Assembly: GCA_963768765.1 (NCBI GenBank)
Contig: CAVYJK010000027.1
Coordinates: 77,067-141,066 of the forward strand
Reading direction: 5' to 3'
DNA from: DASWLF01 sp963768765
GTDB lineage: Bacteria > Desulfobacterota > Desulfobaccia > Desulfobaccales > 0-14-0-80-60-11
Length of the DNA stretch: 64,000 nucleotides
Part shown: positions 9,486 to 18,997 of the stretch, in pieces
Position numbering within the stretch: the stretch's first letter is position 1
How the letters are laid out: every line of letters begins with the position of its first letter
Notes under the pieces: generated by a model
The model's input: the letters and a program-made list of their open reading frames with translations, nothing else
What the model was told of the DNA's origin: nothing
Database searches by the model: none
Program-made: the position numbers and the translations under genes

Positions 9486-10789
9486 GTGAGGCGACACAAT
9501 AGTTTCGTCCTCCTGGCCCTTTTGGCCTGCTGGTGCTGGCGGCCGGGCCGGGGTCGGTGCCGCCGGCCCCCCGGGCGGTTTACGTGCTTAAAGCAGTGGG
9601 TTCCATCAACCCGGGGCTGGCGGAATTCATCGTGGACGGCATCCACCAGGCGGAAAATGGGAACGCCGAAGCCCTGGTCATCGAATTGGACACTCCCGGC
9701 GGGCTGGATTCCTCCATGCGGCAGATTGTTCAGGCCATCGCCGGCTCCAAGGTGCCGGTGGTGGTGTACGTCTATCCCCGGGGGGCCAGGGCCGCCTCGG
9801 CCGGGGTTTTCATCACCATGGCGGCGGACGTGGCCGCCATGGCCCCCGGCACCAATATGGGCGCGGCCCATCCCGTGTCCATCGGCATGGGGAAGATGGA
9901 CAAGACCATGGAGAAGAAGGTGGTCAACGACTTCGTGGCCTACGGCCGGGCCCTGGCCGAGGAGCGCGGCCGCAACGCCGACTGGATGGAGAAAGCCATC
10001 CGCCAGAGTGTCTCCATCCCGGCGTCCGAAGCTTTGAGGCTCAAGGTGGTCGACGTGGTGGCCGACAACCTGGAGGATTTGTTAACCAAGATCAACGGCC
10101 GCCGGCTGGAGGTGGGCGGGAAAAAGCTGGTGCTTAAGACCGCGGGCGCCCCGGTGCGGGAAATTCCCGAGGGGCTGCGGTTTAGGCTGCTGAAGTACAT
10201 TGCCGACCCCAACATCGCCTTCATCCTGATGATGATCGGCCTGGCGGGCATCTACTTCGAGCTGGCCCACCCGGGAGTGGTGCTGCCCGGGGTGCTGGGC
10301 GCCATCTGTCTACTCCTGGCCTTCTTCGCCTTTCAGACCCTGCCCATCAACTTCATCGGGGTCCTGTTGATTCTCCTGTCCTTTGTCTTCTTCATCCTGG
10401 AGTTCAAGGTCACCAGCTACGGGCTCCTGTCCCTGGCCGGGGTGGTGTCGCTCTTTCTGGGGGCCGTCATGCTGTTTCGCGGGGGGCCGGGTATGTCCAT
10501 TTCCTGGAGCGTGTTGATTCCCACGGTCCTGACCATCTCCCTCTTTTTCATCGCGGTGGCGGGCATTGTCTTCCGCAGCCATCTCCGGCGCTCCATGACC
10601 GGGACTGCCGGCATGGTGGGAGAGAAGGGCGTGGCCCACACGGATCTCAAACCCAAAGGCCAGGTCTACGTGCACGGCGAGTACTGGCATGCGGAAAGTG
10701 AAGAACCCATTAACGAGGGCGAACCCGTGGAAGTGGTGCAAGTCATAGATCTCAAGCTCCGGGTGCGCCGGGAGCAAAAAAAGTCATAA
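9486..10789 (+). CDS. nfeD: NfeD family membrane serine protease (ClpP-class), one frameshift
   Basis: Membrane-bound protease that cleaves or partners stomatin/slipin proteins. GTG start at 9486 gives a signal peptide (MRRHNSFVLLALLA). One base is missing after 9530; restoring it joins the frame through CLVLAAGPGSVPPAP. The ClpP-like domain carries VIELDTPGGLDSSM and the nucleophile region GARAASAGVFITMAAD. About four transmembrane helices follow (from FILMMIGLAGIYFELAHPG), then a C-terminal OB-fold NfeD domain (GMVGEKGVAHTDL..). 11 bases upstream of the slipin gene, the classic nfeD-slipin pair. Confidence 0.9.
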
Positions 10790-10800
10790 GGAGACTAAAA

Positions 10801-11580
10801 TGCCGATTTACTTAATGGTGATTGTGGCCCTGGCGTTTTTCTTCCTGATCAGCGCCATCAAGATTTTGAGACGAGTACGAGCGGGGGGTGATTTTCCGGC
10901 TGGGCCGGGCCCTGCACTACGCCAAGGGACCGGGCCTCATCATCCTCATCCCCATGGTGGACCAGCTGGTCAAGGTCAACCTGCAGCTGGTGACCTTTGA
11001 TGTCCCCTCCCAGGATGTCATTACTCGGGATAATGTATCGGTTAAAGTAGATGCAGTGGTTTATTTCCGGGTGATCGATCCGCTGAAGGCCATTATCGAA
11101 GTGCAGAATTACCTCACCGCCACCCAACGACTATCCCAAACCACCTTGCGCAGCGTCTGCGGTCAGATGGAACTGGATGATCTGCTGGCCGAACGGGAGA
11201 AGGTGAATGCCCAGCTGGCGGAGATCCTGGACAACCAGACCGAACCCTGGGGCATCAAGGTGACCCTGGTGGAGGTGCGCTCCATCGATCTGCCCATCGA
11301 AATGCAGCGGGCCATCGCCAAGCAGGCGGAGGCGGAGCGGGAACGGCGGGCCAAGGTCATCAACGCCGAAGGCGAGTTCCAGGCCGCGGCCAAGATGGCC
11401 GACGCCGCCAAGGTGCTGGCCACGGAGCCCATGTCCCTGCAACTGCGCTACCTCCAGACCCTGCGGGAGATCGCCGCGGAAAAGAACTCCACCACCCTGT
11501 TCCCCATTCCCATCGACCTGATAAAGCCATTCATCAAGCTGGCGGAAAGGCTGGAAGAGAAGGTGGAAGGGAAGAAGTAG
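10801..11580 (+). CDS. Slipin/stomatin-like SPFH-domain membrane protein, one frameshift
   Basis: Prokaryotic stomatin, membrane scaffold and partner of NfeD. One N-terminal helix (MPIYLMVIVALAFFFLI) precedes the SPFH domain. An extra C at 10872 breaks the frame; removing it gives KILREYERGVIFRLGRALHYAKGPG, the standard slipin junction. Conserved segments: VDQLVKVNLQLVTFDVPSQDVITRDNV, LRSVCGQMELDDLL and the coiled-coil EAERERRAKVINAEGE. AAGGAG precedes the ATG. Length about 259 residues, normal. Confidence 0.92.
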
Positions 11581-11769
11581 GGGAGGGTTTTCGGTTTTGG
11601 GTTTTTCGTTTTTGGTTTTTGGTTAATATGAAACCGAGCCCGTTTAGGGGTTGAGGGTTTTTGATAATTGAGTAAAATTAAAACTTGCTTATTCGAGATT
11701 GCGATGGGTGAAAAATTGTCGGGGCGGGTTTTAAACCCGCCCCTACAGGAAATAATCGGGAGAGGAAAC
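11581..11769. other. Intergenic stretch with GGTTTT tracts and one palindrome
   Basis: Holds a TTTCGGTTTTGGGTTTTTCG tract (about 11588-11622) and a small palindrome GGGGCGGGTTTTAAACCCGCCCC (11722-11744). No gene is seen. Confidence 0.5.
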
Positions 11770-12105
11770 ATGGCCAAGAAGGAACGCAAAGAGAAGGCAG
11801 AGAAGCCCCTGGAGAAGATGACCGCCACGGAGCTGCGCAAGTACGCCCTGGACCTGGGAGAGATCACCGGGGTCCACGGCATGAACAAAGAGGAACTGCT
11901 GGCGGCCATCAAAAAGGTCAAAGGCATCAAGGACGAAGGCAAGAAGAAGGCCGAAGCCGTCAGCGTCCGGGAGCTGAAGGAAAAGGCCAAGGAGATGCGG
12001 GCCAAGAAGCTGGAGGCCATGGAAGCGGGCGCACCCCGGAAGAAGATCGACATCCTGCGCAAGAAGGCCAACCGCCTGAAGAAGCGGACCCATAAGGCGG
12101 CGTAA
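11770..12105 (+). CDS. Small lysine-rich protein with Rho N-terminal (SAP-like) domain
   Basis: 111 residues, strongly basic and alanine/glutamate rich. Residues 16-50 (MTATELRKYALDLGEITGVHGMNKEELLAAI) match the Rho_N/SAP helix-turn-helix pattern that binds nucleic acid. The C-terminal half is a charged helix (KELKEKAKEMRAKKLEAME). AGAGGA lies just before the ATG at 11770. Small Rho_N proteins of this type are common in deltaproteobacteria but uncharacterised; a role in RNA or DNA binding is inference. Confidence 0.75.
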   Translation: MAKKERKEKAEKPLEKMTATELRKYALDLGEITGVHGMNKEELLAAIKKVKGIKDEGKKKAEAVSVRELKEKAKEMRAKKLEAMEAGAPRKKIDILRKKANRLKKRTHKAA

Positions 12106-12184
12106 GGATTTTTTGGGGGGGGCCAGTGACGTAGGGGCGGTTCGCGAACCGCCCATACCTGGACTCCTTCCCAATTCTTTAGGA

Positions 12185-12565
12185 CCGTAAGGCGGGAAAG
12201 CGAAGCGCATCCCGCCTTTTGCATTGAAAGTCTCTCGCCTCCGGGAATTTGTGCTGCAAAGCGTGCCTTGATATCATGTCATCCGGTGGAAAAATCCGCG
12301 TCCCCGGAAGGCAACGTCCAGATACAATGAAGGGGAGCGGGCAAGATAGCGATGGCCTCCACCGTGAAGGCCGGCGTTAGCGGGCCGCCATGAATGACGC
12401 ACGTATATTGTCAATGGGTCCGGTCAAGAGTTTCCGGCGGCGTTCCAGGAGCGCAACCGTGAAAAAAACGTGCCTCCTGGAACAAAGGCGCGCATGTATT
12501 GCGGCATGATTTTAGTTTAACTCAATTGCTCAAGGCGGGATGCGCTTCGCTTTCCCGCCCTACGG
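12185..12565. mobile_element. 381-bp element bounded by near-identical 34-bp inverted repeats
   Basis: The ends (12185-12218 and 12532-12565) are inverted copies matching at 33 of 34 positions; the core of each is GGCGGGAAAGCGAAGCGCAT, itself a palindrome of the form GGCGGGA..TCCCGCC. The 313-bp interior has no coding frame of note but contains a 10-bp perfect hairpin, GTTCCAGGAG (12442-12451) / CTCCTGGAAC (12474-12483). It could be a MITE, a pair of REP palindromes (BIME), or carry a structured RNA. Confidence 0.6.
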
Positions 12566-12571
12566 CTATCT

Positions 12572-12606
12572 AAAAAAAAGCAGGGCCATGGGCCCTGCTT
12601 TTTTTG
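12572..12606. terminator. Bidirectional rho-independent terminator after nuoN
   Basis: GCAGGGCC (12580-12587), loop ATG, GGCCCTGC (12591-12598), with an A tract on the left and a T tract on the right. It lies 20 bases past the end of the nuo operon and can stop transcription from either side. Confidence 0.85.
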
Positions 12607-12625
12607 AATCAATCCGAGGTGGTTT

Positions 12626-14087
12626 TTACAGGCCCGGGAAGATCTTGGTGGCGTTCACCGCCAGGTCGTAGAGGAAGCCGGGGAAGATGCCGAACCAGAG
12701 GACCCCGAAGGCGGTGACGGCCACTACCGCGGTCTGGGCCGGGGTGAAGGTCACCGGGCCCAGGTCCGCCTCCGCCGGCCTCATGTACATGAGCACGGTG
12801 ATGCGGAGATAGTAGAACACCGAGATCAGGGAGTTCATGACCCCCAGGATGGCCAGCCAGATGTAGCCCGCCTTCACCGCGGCGGAGAAGATGTAGAATT
12901 TCCCCACGAACCCCATGGTGGGCGGGATGCCCGCCAGGGCGAACATGAACAGCGCCATGGAGGCGGCCAGGGCCGGGTGCTGGAAGCCCAGGCCGGAGTA
13001 ATCGTAGATGTTGAGGTAGCTGTCCTTTTTGCGTCCCACCAGGATCACCACCCCGAAGGCCCCCAGGTTCATCAAAGTGTAGGCCAGCAGGTAGTAGAGC
13101 AGGCTCACGGCGCCCAACTGGTTGGCGGCCACCAGGGCCACCAGCAGGTAGCCGGCGTGGGCGATGGAGGAGTAGGCCAGCATGCGCTTGATGTTGGTCT
13201 GGGCGATGGCGGTGACGTTCCCCACCGTCATGGTGGCGACGGCCAGGACCCACAGCAGCATGTTCCAGTCCATCTTCATGGCCAGGAAGACCAGGAAGAA
13301 GACCCGGGCAAAGGCGGCGAAGGCCGCGGCCTTCACCCCCACGGCCATGAAGGCGGTGACGGAAGTGGGGGCCCCTTCGTAGACGTCCGGGGTCCACATG
13401 TGGAAGGGGACGCTCGCCACTTTGAAGCCGAAACCCACCACCAGCAGGGCGATGGACAGCAGAATCAGGGGCTGCAGGGCGGAGCCGGAGGCCAACTTGC
13501 CGGCCAGATCACCCAGGTACAGGGTGCCCCCGGCGGCGCCGTACAGCATGGCCATGCCGAAGAGCAGGAAGGCGCTGGCGAAGGAGCCCAGGATGAGGTA
13601 TTTCAAAGAAGCTTCGTTGGAGCGGGCGTCTTCCCGGAAGAGCCCCGCCAGGACATAGACCGCAATGGACATGATCTCCAGGCCCAGGAAGATCATGATG
13701 AAATGCGCCCCCGCGGCCATGAGCATCATGCCCACGGTGGCGAAGAGCAGCAAGGCGTAGTACTCGCCCAGGTCCTTGCCGTAGTCCTCCAGGTAGTGGC
13801 GGCTCAGAAAGCACCGTCAGGGCGGTGCCCAGGATGAAGATGAGATAGAAGAAGAAGGTGAAGTTGTCCAGATAGATCATCCGGGCGAAATCGGTGCCGG
13901 TCCGGCCCCACAGGCCGATGGCCTGAAACGCCGCCAGCGCCAGGCCCGCCAGGCTGAGGTACGGGAAGTAACCTTTGCGCCCCTTGGGGGTGAGGGCATC
14001 CAGCAACAGGATAAGGATGGCGGTTACCGTCAGGGTGAGGGCCGGCCCGATGCTGCTCAGTTGGAAGCTGGGGATGGTGAGAGTCAT
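12626..14087 (-). CDS. nuoN: NADH-quinone oxidoreductase subunit N, one frameshift
   Basis: Antiporter-like proton-pumping membrane subunit of respiratory complex I. The N-terminus (MTLTIPSFQLSSIGPALTLTVTAILILLLDALTP) runs to about 13810, where an extra T in a TTT run breaks the frame; removing it gives TVLLSRHYLEDYGKDLGEYYALLLF. The rest has YVLAGLFREDARSNEASLKYLILG, VPFHMWTPDVYEGAPTSVTAFMA and KRMLAYSSIAHAGYLL, all NuoN hallmarks. Its ATG overlaps the nuoM stop (ATGA). Last gene of the operon. About 485 residues after correction. Confidence 0.95.
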
Positions 14088-15619
14088 GGCGCCTCCCCCT
14101 TAAAGACTTGAGATAGGCTGACCTTGGTCTCTTTGGCCTTTTCCATCATGGCCAGGAAGTTTTCCGTGGTGGCCTGGGTCTTACTCAAAAAGGTGCCGGG
14201 ATAGACCCCGATCCAGACGATGAACAGGATGAGCGGCGCAAAGATGGCGATCTCCCGCCAGGAGAGGTCCTTTAACTTTTTGTTTTCTTCGTGAGTCACT
14301 TCCCCGAACATCACCCGCTGGAACATCCATAGCATGTAGCAGGCCGCGAAGATGACCCCGGTGGCGGCCAGGGTGGCGTAAACGATGTTGGTCTTGAAGG
14401 TGCCCAGGAGGATGAGAAATTCGCCCACGAAGCCGTTCAGGCCGGGAAGCCCGATGGAGGACAGCGACACGATCATGAAGATGGCGGCAAAGACGGGCAT
14501 GGGGGTGGAAAGCCCGCCGAAGTCGGCGATCATCCGGGTGTGGCGCCGTTCGTAGATCATGCCCACGATCAAGAACAGGGCCCCGGTGGAGAGCCCGTGG
14601 TTGATCATCTGGATGATGCCGCCCTGGACCCCGGGCATGGTGAAGGTGAAGAGCCCCAGCATGACGAAGCCCAGGTGGCTGACGGACGAGAAGGCGATGA
14701 GGCGCTTCAGGTCCTTCTGCATCATGGAGACCAGGGCCCCGTAAACGATGCCGATGATGGCCAAGATGGAAAACAGGGGCACGAAGAAGTGGGCCGCCTG
14801 GGGAAAGAGCGGCATGTTGAAGCGCAGGAAGCCGTAAGTCCCCATCTTCAGGAGCACCGCGGCCAGGATGACGGAACCCACGGTGGGGGCCTCCGTGTGG
14901 GCGTCCGGCAGCCAGGTGTGGAAGGGGAACATCGGAACCTTGATGGCGAAGGCCAGCCCAAAGGCCAGGAACATCCAGAACTGCATATGGAAGGGGATGG
15001 CCAGGCCGTACATCTTCAGGAGATCAAAGGTATAGGTGCCGGTGGTGGCGCCGTAGTGGAAGTAGAGGACCAAAATGGCCACCAGCATCAGCAGCGAGCC
15101 GAACATGGTGAAGAGGAAGAACTTGATGGCCGCATAGACCCGGCGGGCCGGGTTGCCCCAGACCCCGATGAGGAGGTACATGGGGATGAGCATCACTTCC
15201 CAGAAGACGTAGAAGAGGAAAAGGTCCAGGGCCGCAAAGACGCCCAGCATGCCGCTCATCAGGGCCAGCAGGCAGATCATGAACTCCTTGACCCGGTGCT
15301 GGATGTCCTCCCAGGTGGCCAGGACGCAGAGGGGGGTCAGGAAGGTGGTGAGCAGGATGAGCAAGAGGGAGAAGCCGTCCACCCCCACGTAGTAGCTGAT
15401 GCCGTAGGTGGGCAGCCAGTCGTGGCGCTCCACGAACTGCATGGCCGCGCTCTGGCTGTTGAAGTTAAACCACAGCGGCAGGGAGAAGAGGAATTCCGCC
15501 AGGGCCACGGCCAGGGTGGCGATCTTGAGGCCCTTCTTGCTTTCCTTGTTCAGGAACAGCAGGAAGACGATCCCCACCAGGGGGAAGAAGATCAGGATGG
15601 AGAGGATTGGTAGTTGCAT
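14084..15619 (-). CDS. nuoM: NADH-quinone oxidoreductase subunit M
   Basis: Complex I antiporter-like subunit, 511 residues, about 14 helices. Conserved features: the TM5 glutamate in YVFWEVMLIPMYLLIGVWG, the TM7 lysine region AIKVPMFPFHTWLPDAHTEAPT, KRLIAFSSVSHLGFVMLG and LSSIGLPGLNGFVGEFLIL. The frame is intact. 10 bases behind nuoL and overlapping nuoN. Confidence 0.96.
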   Translation of the reverse strand: MQLPILSILIFFPLVGIVFLLFLNKESKKGLKIATLAVALAEFLFSLPLWFNFNSQSAAMQFVERHDWLPTYGISYYVGVDGFSLLLILLTTFLTPLCVLATWEDIQHRVKEFMICLLALMSGMLGVFAALDLFLFYVFWEVMLIPMYLLIGVWGNPARRVYAAIKFFLFTMFGSLLMLVAILVLYFHYGATTGTYTFDLLKMYGLAIPFHMQFWMFLAFGLAFAIKVPMFPFHTWLPDAHTEAPTVGSVILAAVLLKMGTYGFLRFNMPLFPQAAHFFVPLFSILAIIGIVYGALVSMMQKDLKRLIAFSSVSHLGFVMLGLFTFTMPGVQGGIIQMINHGLSTGALFLIVGMIYERRHTRMIADFGGLSTPMPVFAAIFMIVSLSSIGLPGLNGFVGEFLILLGTFKTNIVYATLAATGVIFAACYMLWMFQRVMFGEVTHEENKKLKDLSWREIAIFAPLILFIVWIGVYPGTFLSKTQATTENFLAMMEKAKETKVSLSQVFKGEAP

Positions 15620-15629
15620 TGAGCCCCCC

Positions 15630-17531
15630 CTAACGCCCTATGAGATAGCCGGCTATGAGCACCACCCCCAGGAGGATGGCCAGAGCATAGTTTTGCACGA
15701 AGCCGGTTTCCAGTTTCCGGATATGGCCGCTCAGCCAGGCGATGGTGCCGGCGCTGCCGTTCACCGCGCCGTCCACCACTTTCTCATCCACCCCGTGCCA
15801 CAGGAAGTCGGAGCCCTGCTTGATGGGCTCCACCACCGTGGCGTCGTAGATCTCGTCCACGTAGTACTTGTGGTAGACCAGGTCGTAGACGGTGGGGATC
15901 TTTTCGGTCACCACTGCGGGCAGCTCCGGCTGCTTGATGTAGAACTTGTACGCCGTGTAGATGCCCACCGCGGCCACCGCCATGGAAAAGATCATCATGG
16001 TGATTTCAAAGGCGGCGGAAGCATGCACCTCGTGGACCATGGGGGTGATGGACGGAGCCAGGAACTCCTTGAACTTGTTGGCCCCTTTGATGATGGGGAA
16101 GCCCACGAAGCCGCCCACCACCGAGAGCGCCGCCAGGGTCATGAGGGGCACGGTCATCAGGGGCGGCGACTCATGGGGATGGACATGGTGAGGTCCACCC
16201 GGGATTTGCCCAGGAAGGTCAGGAACACCGCCCGGAACATGTAGAACGCGGTGATGAAGGCCGCCACGGTGGCGATGCCCCAGAAGAGGTAGTGGCCGCT
16301 CACCAGGGAGTGGAACAGGATCTCGTCCTTGCTGAAGAAGCCGGCAAAGGGAAAGATGCCGGCAATGGCCAGGGTGGCCAACAGAAAGGTCCAGTAGGTG
16401 ATGGGCAGGTACTTCTTGAGGGCGCCCATCTTGCGCATGTCCTGTTCGCCGTGCAAGCCGTGGATGACGGAGCCGGACCCCAGGAAGAGGAGAGCCTTGA
16501 AAAAGGCGTGGGTCATGAGGTGGAAGATGCCGGAGGTAAAGGCCCCCACGCCACAGGCCAGGAACATATACCCCAGTTGGCTCACGGTGGAGTAGGCCAG
16601 GACCCGTTTGATGTCATATTGGGCCATGCCGATGGTGGCGGCGAAGATGGCGGTGAGCGCCCCCACCCCGGCCACCACGCCCAAGGAGACGGGCGCCAGC
16701 ACGTACAGGGTGCTGCAGCGGGCCACCATATAGACGCCGGCGGTGACCATGGTGGCCGCGTGGATCAAGGCGGACACCGGCGTGGGACCTTCCATGGCGT
16801 CGGGCAGCCAGGTGTACAGCGGCAGTTGGGCCGATTTGCCGGTGGCCCCCACGAAGAGGCAACAGGGTGATGGCGGTGATGATGCCGGAGCCCACCGGAT
16901 AGTTGGCGGCGGCCTGGGCGAAGACCTCCCGGAAATTGATGGTGTTGAAGGTCCAGAAGATGAAGAAGATGCCCAGGAGGAAGCCGAAGTCGCCGATGCG
17001 GTTGACCACAAAGGCCTTCTTGGCCGCGTCCGAAGCCGACTTTTTCTCGTACCAGTAGCCGATGAGCAGATAGGAGCAGAGCCCCACCCCTTCCCAGCCC
17101 ACGAACATCAGGAGGAAGTTGTTGGCAAAGACCAGGAGGAGCATGGCAAACACGAAGAGGTTCAGGTAGGAGAAGTACCGGTAAAACCCCGGCTCATCGT
17201 ACATGTAGCTGATGGAGTAGATGTGGATGAGGGTGCTCACCCCGGAGACCACCAGCAGCATGATGAGGGACAGGGGATCCACCAGAAAGGCGGCTTCCGC
17301 CTTGAAGGTGCCGGAGGAGATCCAGGTGAAGACCACCTTCTCCACCGGCCGGGCGTCCACCGGCAGTGAGAGGTATTGCCAGAAGATACTGACGGTGACC
17401 AGGAAACTCAGGCCCACGGCCAGGGAGCCGATGGTCCCCACCACCCCTTTGGGCAGGCTTTTGCCCAACAGGCCGTTGACCAAAAAGCCGAGGAAGGGGA
17501 ACAGGGGAATCAGCCAGACATAATCCATCAT
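15630..17531 (-). CDS. nuoL: NADH-quinone oxidoreductase subunit L, two frameshifts
   Basis: Largest proton-pumping subunit of complex I, with the lateral helix HL at its C-terminus. Three frame segments join into one gene of about 633 residues. An extra G at 16858/16859 disrupts ITLLLFVGATGKSAQLPLYTWLPDAMEGPTPVS. A missing base near 16193 disrupts SRVDPHHVHPHESPPLM. Key elements: FVGWEGVGLCSYLLIGYW, KRVLAYSTVSQLGYMFLA, HAFFKALLFLGSGSVIHG and the C-terminal YDLVYHKYYVDEIYDATVV. Start MMDYVWLIPLFPFLGF. The breaks look like sequencing indels, since all segments are well conserved. Confidence 0.94.
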
Positions 17532-17541
17532 GGGGTTCGCC

Positions 17542-17847
17542 TCACCACTTGAGGATATTGAGATCGTCCACGTACACGGTGGCCCGGTTGCGGAAGATGG
17601 CCACGACCAGGGCCAGCCCCACGGCCACCTCCGCGGCGGCTACGGTCAGGACAAAGAAGACGAACATCTGGCCGTCCACCGCCTTGAAATAGTCGGCAAA
17701 GCCGATGAAGGCCAGGTTGACGGCATTCAGCATCATTTCGATGCACATCAGGACGACCAGGACGTTGCGCCGGATGATGACCCCGATCGCCCCCAGGGCG
17801 AACAGGGTGATGCTCAGGGCCAGATAGTAAGACAAGGGCACTTCCAT
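17542..17847 (-). CDS. nuoK: NADH-quinone oxidoreductase subunit K
   Basis: Complex I membrane subunit of 101 residues with three helices. The start at 17847 (MEVPLSYYLALSITLFALG) is preferred over an upstream in-frame ATG because it gives the family length and N-terminus. Conserved glutamates appear in VLMCIEMMLNAVNLAF and TVAAAEVAVGLALVVAIFR. 10 bases ahead of nuoL. Confidence 0.94.
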   Translation of the reverse strand: MEVPLSYYLALSITLFALGAIGVIIRRNVLVVLMCIEMMLNAVNLAFIGFADYFKAVDGQMFVFFVLTVAAAEVAVGLALVVAIFRNRATVYVDDLNILKW

Positions 17848-17898
17848 TAGAACTTCCCCCCAATTCATGACCGATGAATTGGCCATCTGGGCACACTA

Positions 17899-18023
17899 AA
17901 ATCCCCCCTGACCCCCCTTTAAGAAAGGGGGAAAATGACAATTTCTGAAGTTCCCTCGTAGGCGGTCGAACGCTCCGGGCGGTTGCAAGTCCCCCTTTGC
18001 AAAGGGGGATTTAGGGGGATTAT
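17899..18023. repeat. AAAGGGGGATTTAGGGGG inverted-repeat unit between nuoJ and nuoK
   Basis: ATCCCCCCTGACCCCCCTTT..AAAGGGGG at one end and CCCCCTTTGCAAAGGGGGATTTAGGGGGATT at the other. Related units occur at 4257-4371 and 24440-24530. It separates nuoJ and nuoK by about 200 bp within the operon, unlike the tight spacing of nuoK-L-M-N. Confidence 0.7.
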
Positions 18024-18052
18024 TAAACTTCTCTTCACTAGAAATGCCTCAC

Positions 18053-18551
18053 TCACTTCAGCTTGCTTTTGGCCAGCACCACCGCGCCGACGATGGCCAC
18101 CAGGAGCAGCACCGAGGTGACTTCGAAGGGCAGCAGGTAATCGGTGAAAGAGGCTCATGGCAATGGATTCGGTGTTGCCCAGGCCCGGGGCCATTTCCTT
18201 GGCCGGGGGCAGCTTGGCCAGGGTGAACCCGTACATCAGGATCAGGGCGGTGAAGGCCGCCAGGATTATGCCCCCCAGCTTTTGGCCGATGTACGGGAAC
18301 TTAGGCGCGGCCTCGGGCTGGCGCAGGTTCAGGAGCATGATGACGAACAGGAACAGCACCATGATGGCCCCGGCATAGACGATCACCTGGATGGCGGCGA
18401 TGAACTCGGCGTGGGCCAGCAGGTAGATGCCCGCCACGGCAAAGAAATTGACGATGAGCCACAGGGCGCTCCGCAGCGGGTGGATCTGAAAGACCACCAG
18501 GACTCCGGAGATCAGGGCTATTGCTCCCAGGATGAAAAAGAGGATCTGCAT
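18053..18551 (-). CDS. nuoJ: NADH-quinone oxidoreductase subunit J, one frameshift
   Basis: Complex I membrane subunit, about 165 residues, five helices. Starts MQILFFILGAIALISGVLVVFQ at 18551 behind a strong AGGAGGAGGG site. HPLRSALWLIVNFFAVAGIYLLAHAEFIAAIQVIVYAGAIMVLFLFVIML is the conserved core with the pi-bulge helix TM3. An extra T in the run at 18147-18149 breaks the frame; correction gives MSLFTDYLLPFEVTSVLLLVAIVGAVVLAKSKLK and the stop at 18053. Confidence 0.93.
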
Positions 18552-18562
18552 CCCTCCTCCTA

Positions 18563-18994
18563 TCACAGCCAATCCTTCAGCCGCAGTTGCGAAGCTTTCT
18601 GGGTGGCCCGTTCGATATCCAGGATGAGCACGCTTTTCTCGTACTGGGCCAGCTCATACAGGTTGTTCAGCTTGATGGCCCCCTTGGGGCAGGCCTCCTG
18701 GCACAGGCCGCAGAAGATGCAGCGCTGCAGGTCGATGGTGAACTCCACCGGGTACTTCTCGTGCTCGGGGCCTTCGGCGGCCACGATGCCCCGGATGGCG
18801 TTGGAGGGGCAGACCACCATGCACAGGGTGCAGGCGACGCAGCGCCGCCGGCCGTCGGGGTCCACGGTGAGCTCCGGATGGCCCCGCCAGCGGGGGGCCA
18901 TCTCCTTCCTCTCTTCGGGATACTGCAGGGTGATGGGTTTGGTGAACACCATCTTAAGGGTAGTGGCCAAACCTTTAATTAAAGGGATGATCAT
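18563..18994 (-). CDS. nuoI: NADH-quinone oxidoreductase subunit I (2x 4Fe-4S ferredoxin subunit)
   Basis: Peripheral-arm subunit carrying clusters N6a and N6b. 143 residues. Two ferredoxin motifs are visible: CVACTLCMVVCPSNAI and CIFCGLCQEACPKGAI. The N-terminal amphipathic helix (IKGLATTLKMVFTKP) and EERKEMAPRWRGHP are typical. 4 bases behind nuoH and 12 before nuoJ. Confidence 0.96.
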   Translation of the reverse strand: MIIPLIKGLATTLKMVFTKPITLQYPEERKEMAPRWRGHPELTVDPDGRRRCVACTLCMVVCPSNAIRGIVAAEGPEHEKYPVEFTIDLQRCIFCGLCQEACPKGAIKLNNLYELAQYEKSVLILDIERATQKASQLRLKDWL

Positions 18995-18997
18995 AGG

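Noticed and set aside
15630..17531. Three separate nuoL-like genes
   Set aside because: The three segments are consecutive parts of one NuoL and join after correcting one extra and one missing base.
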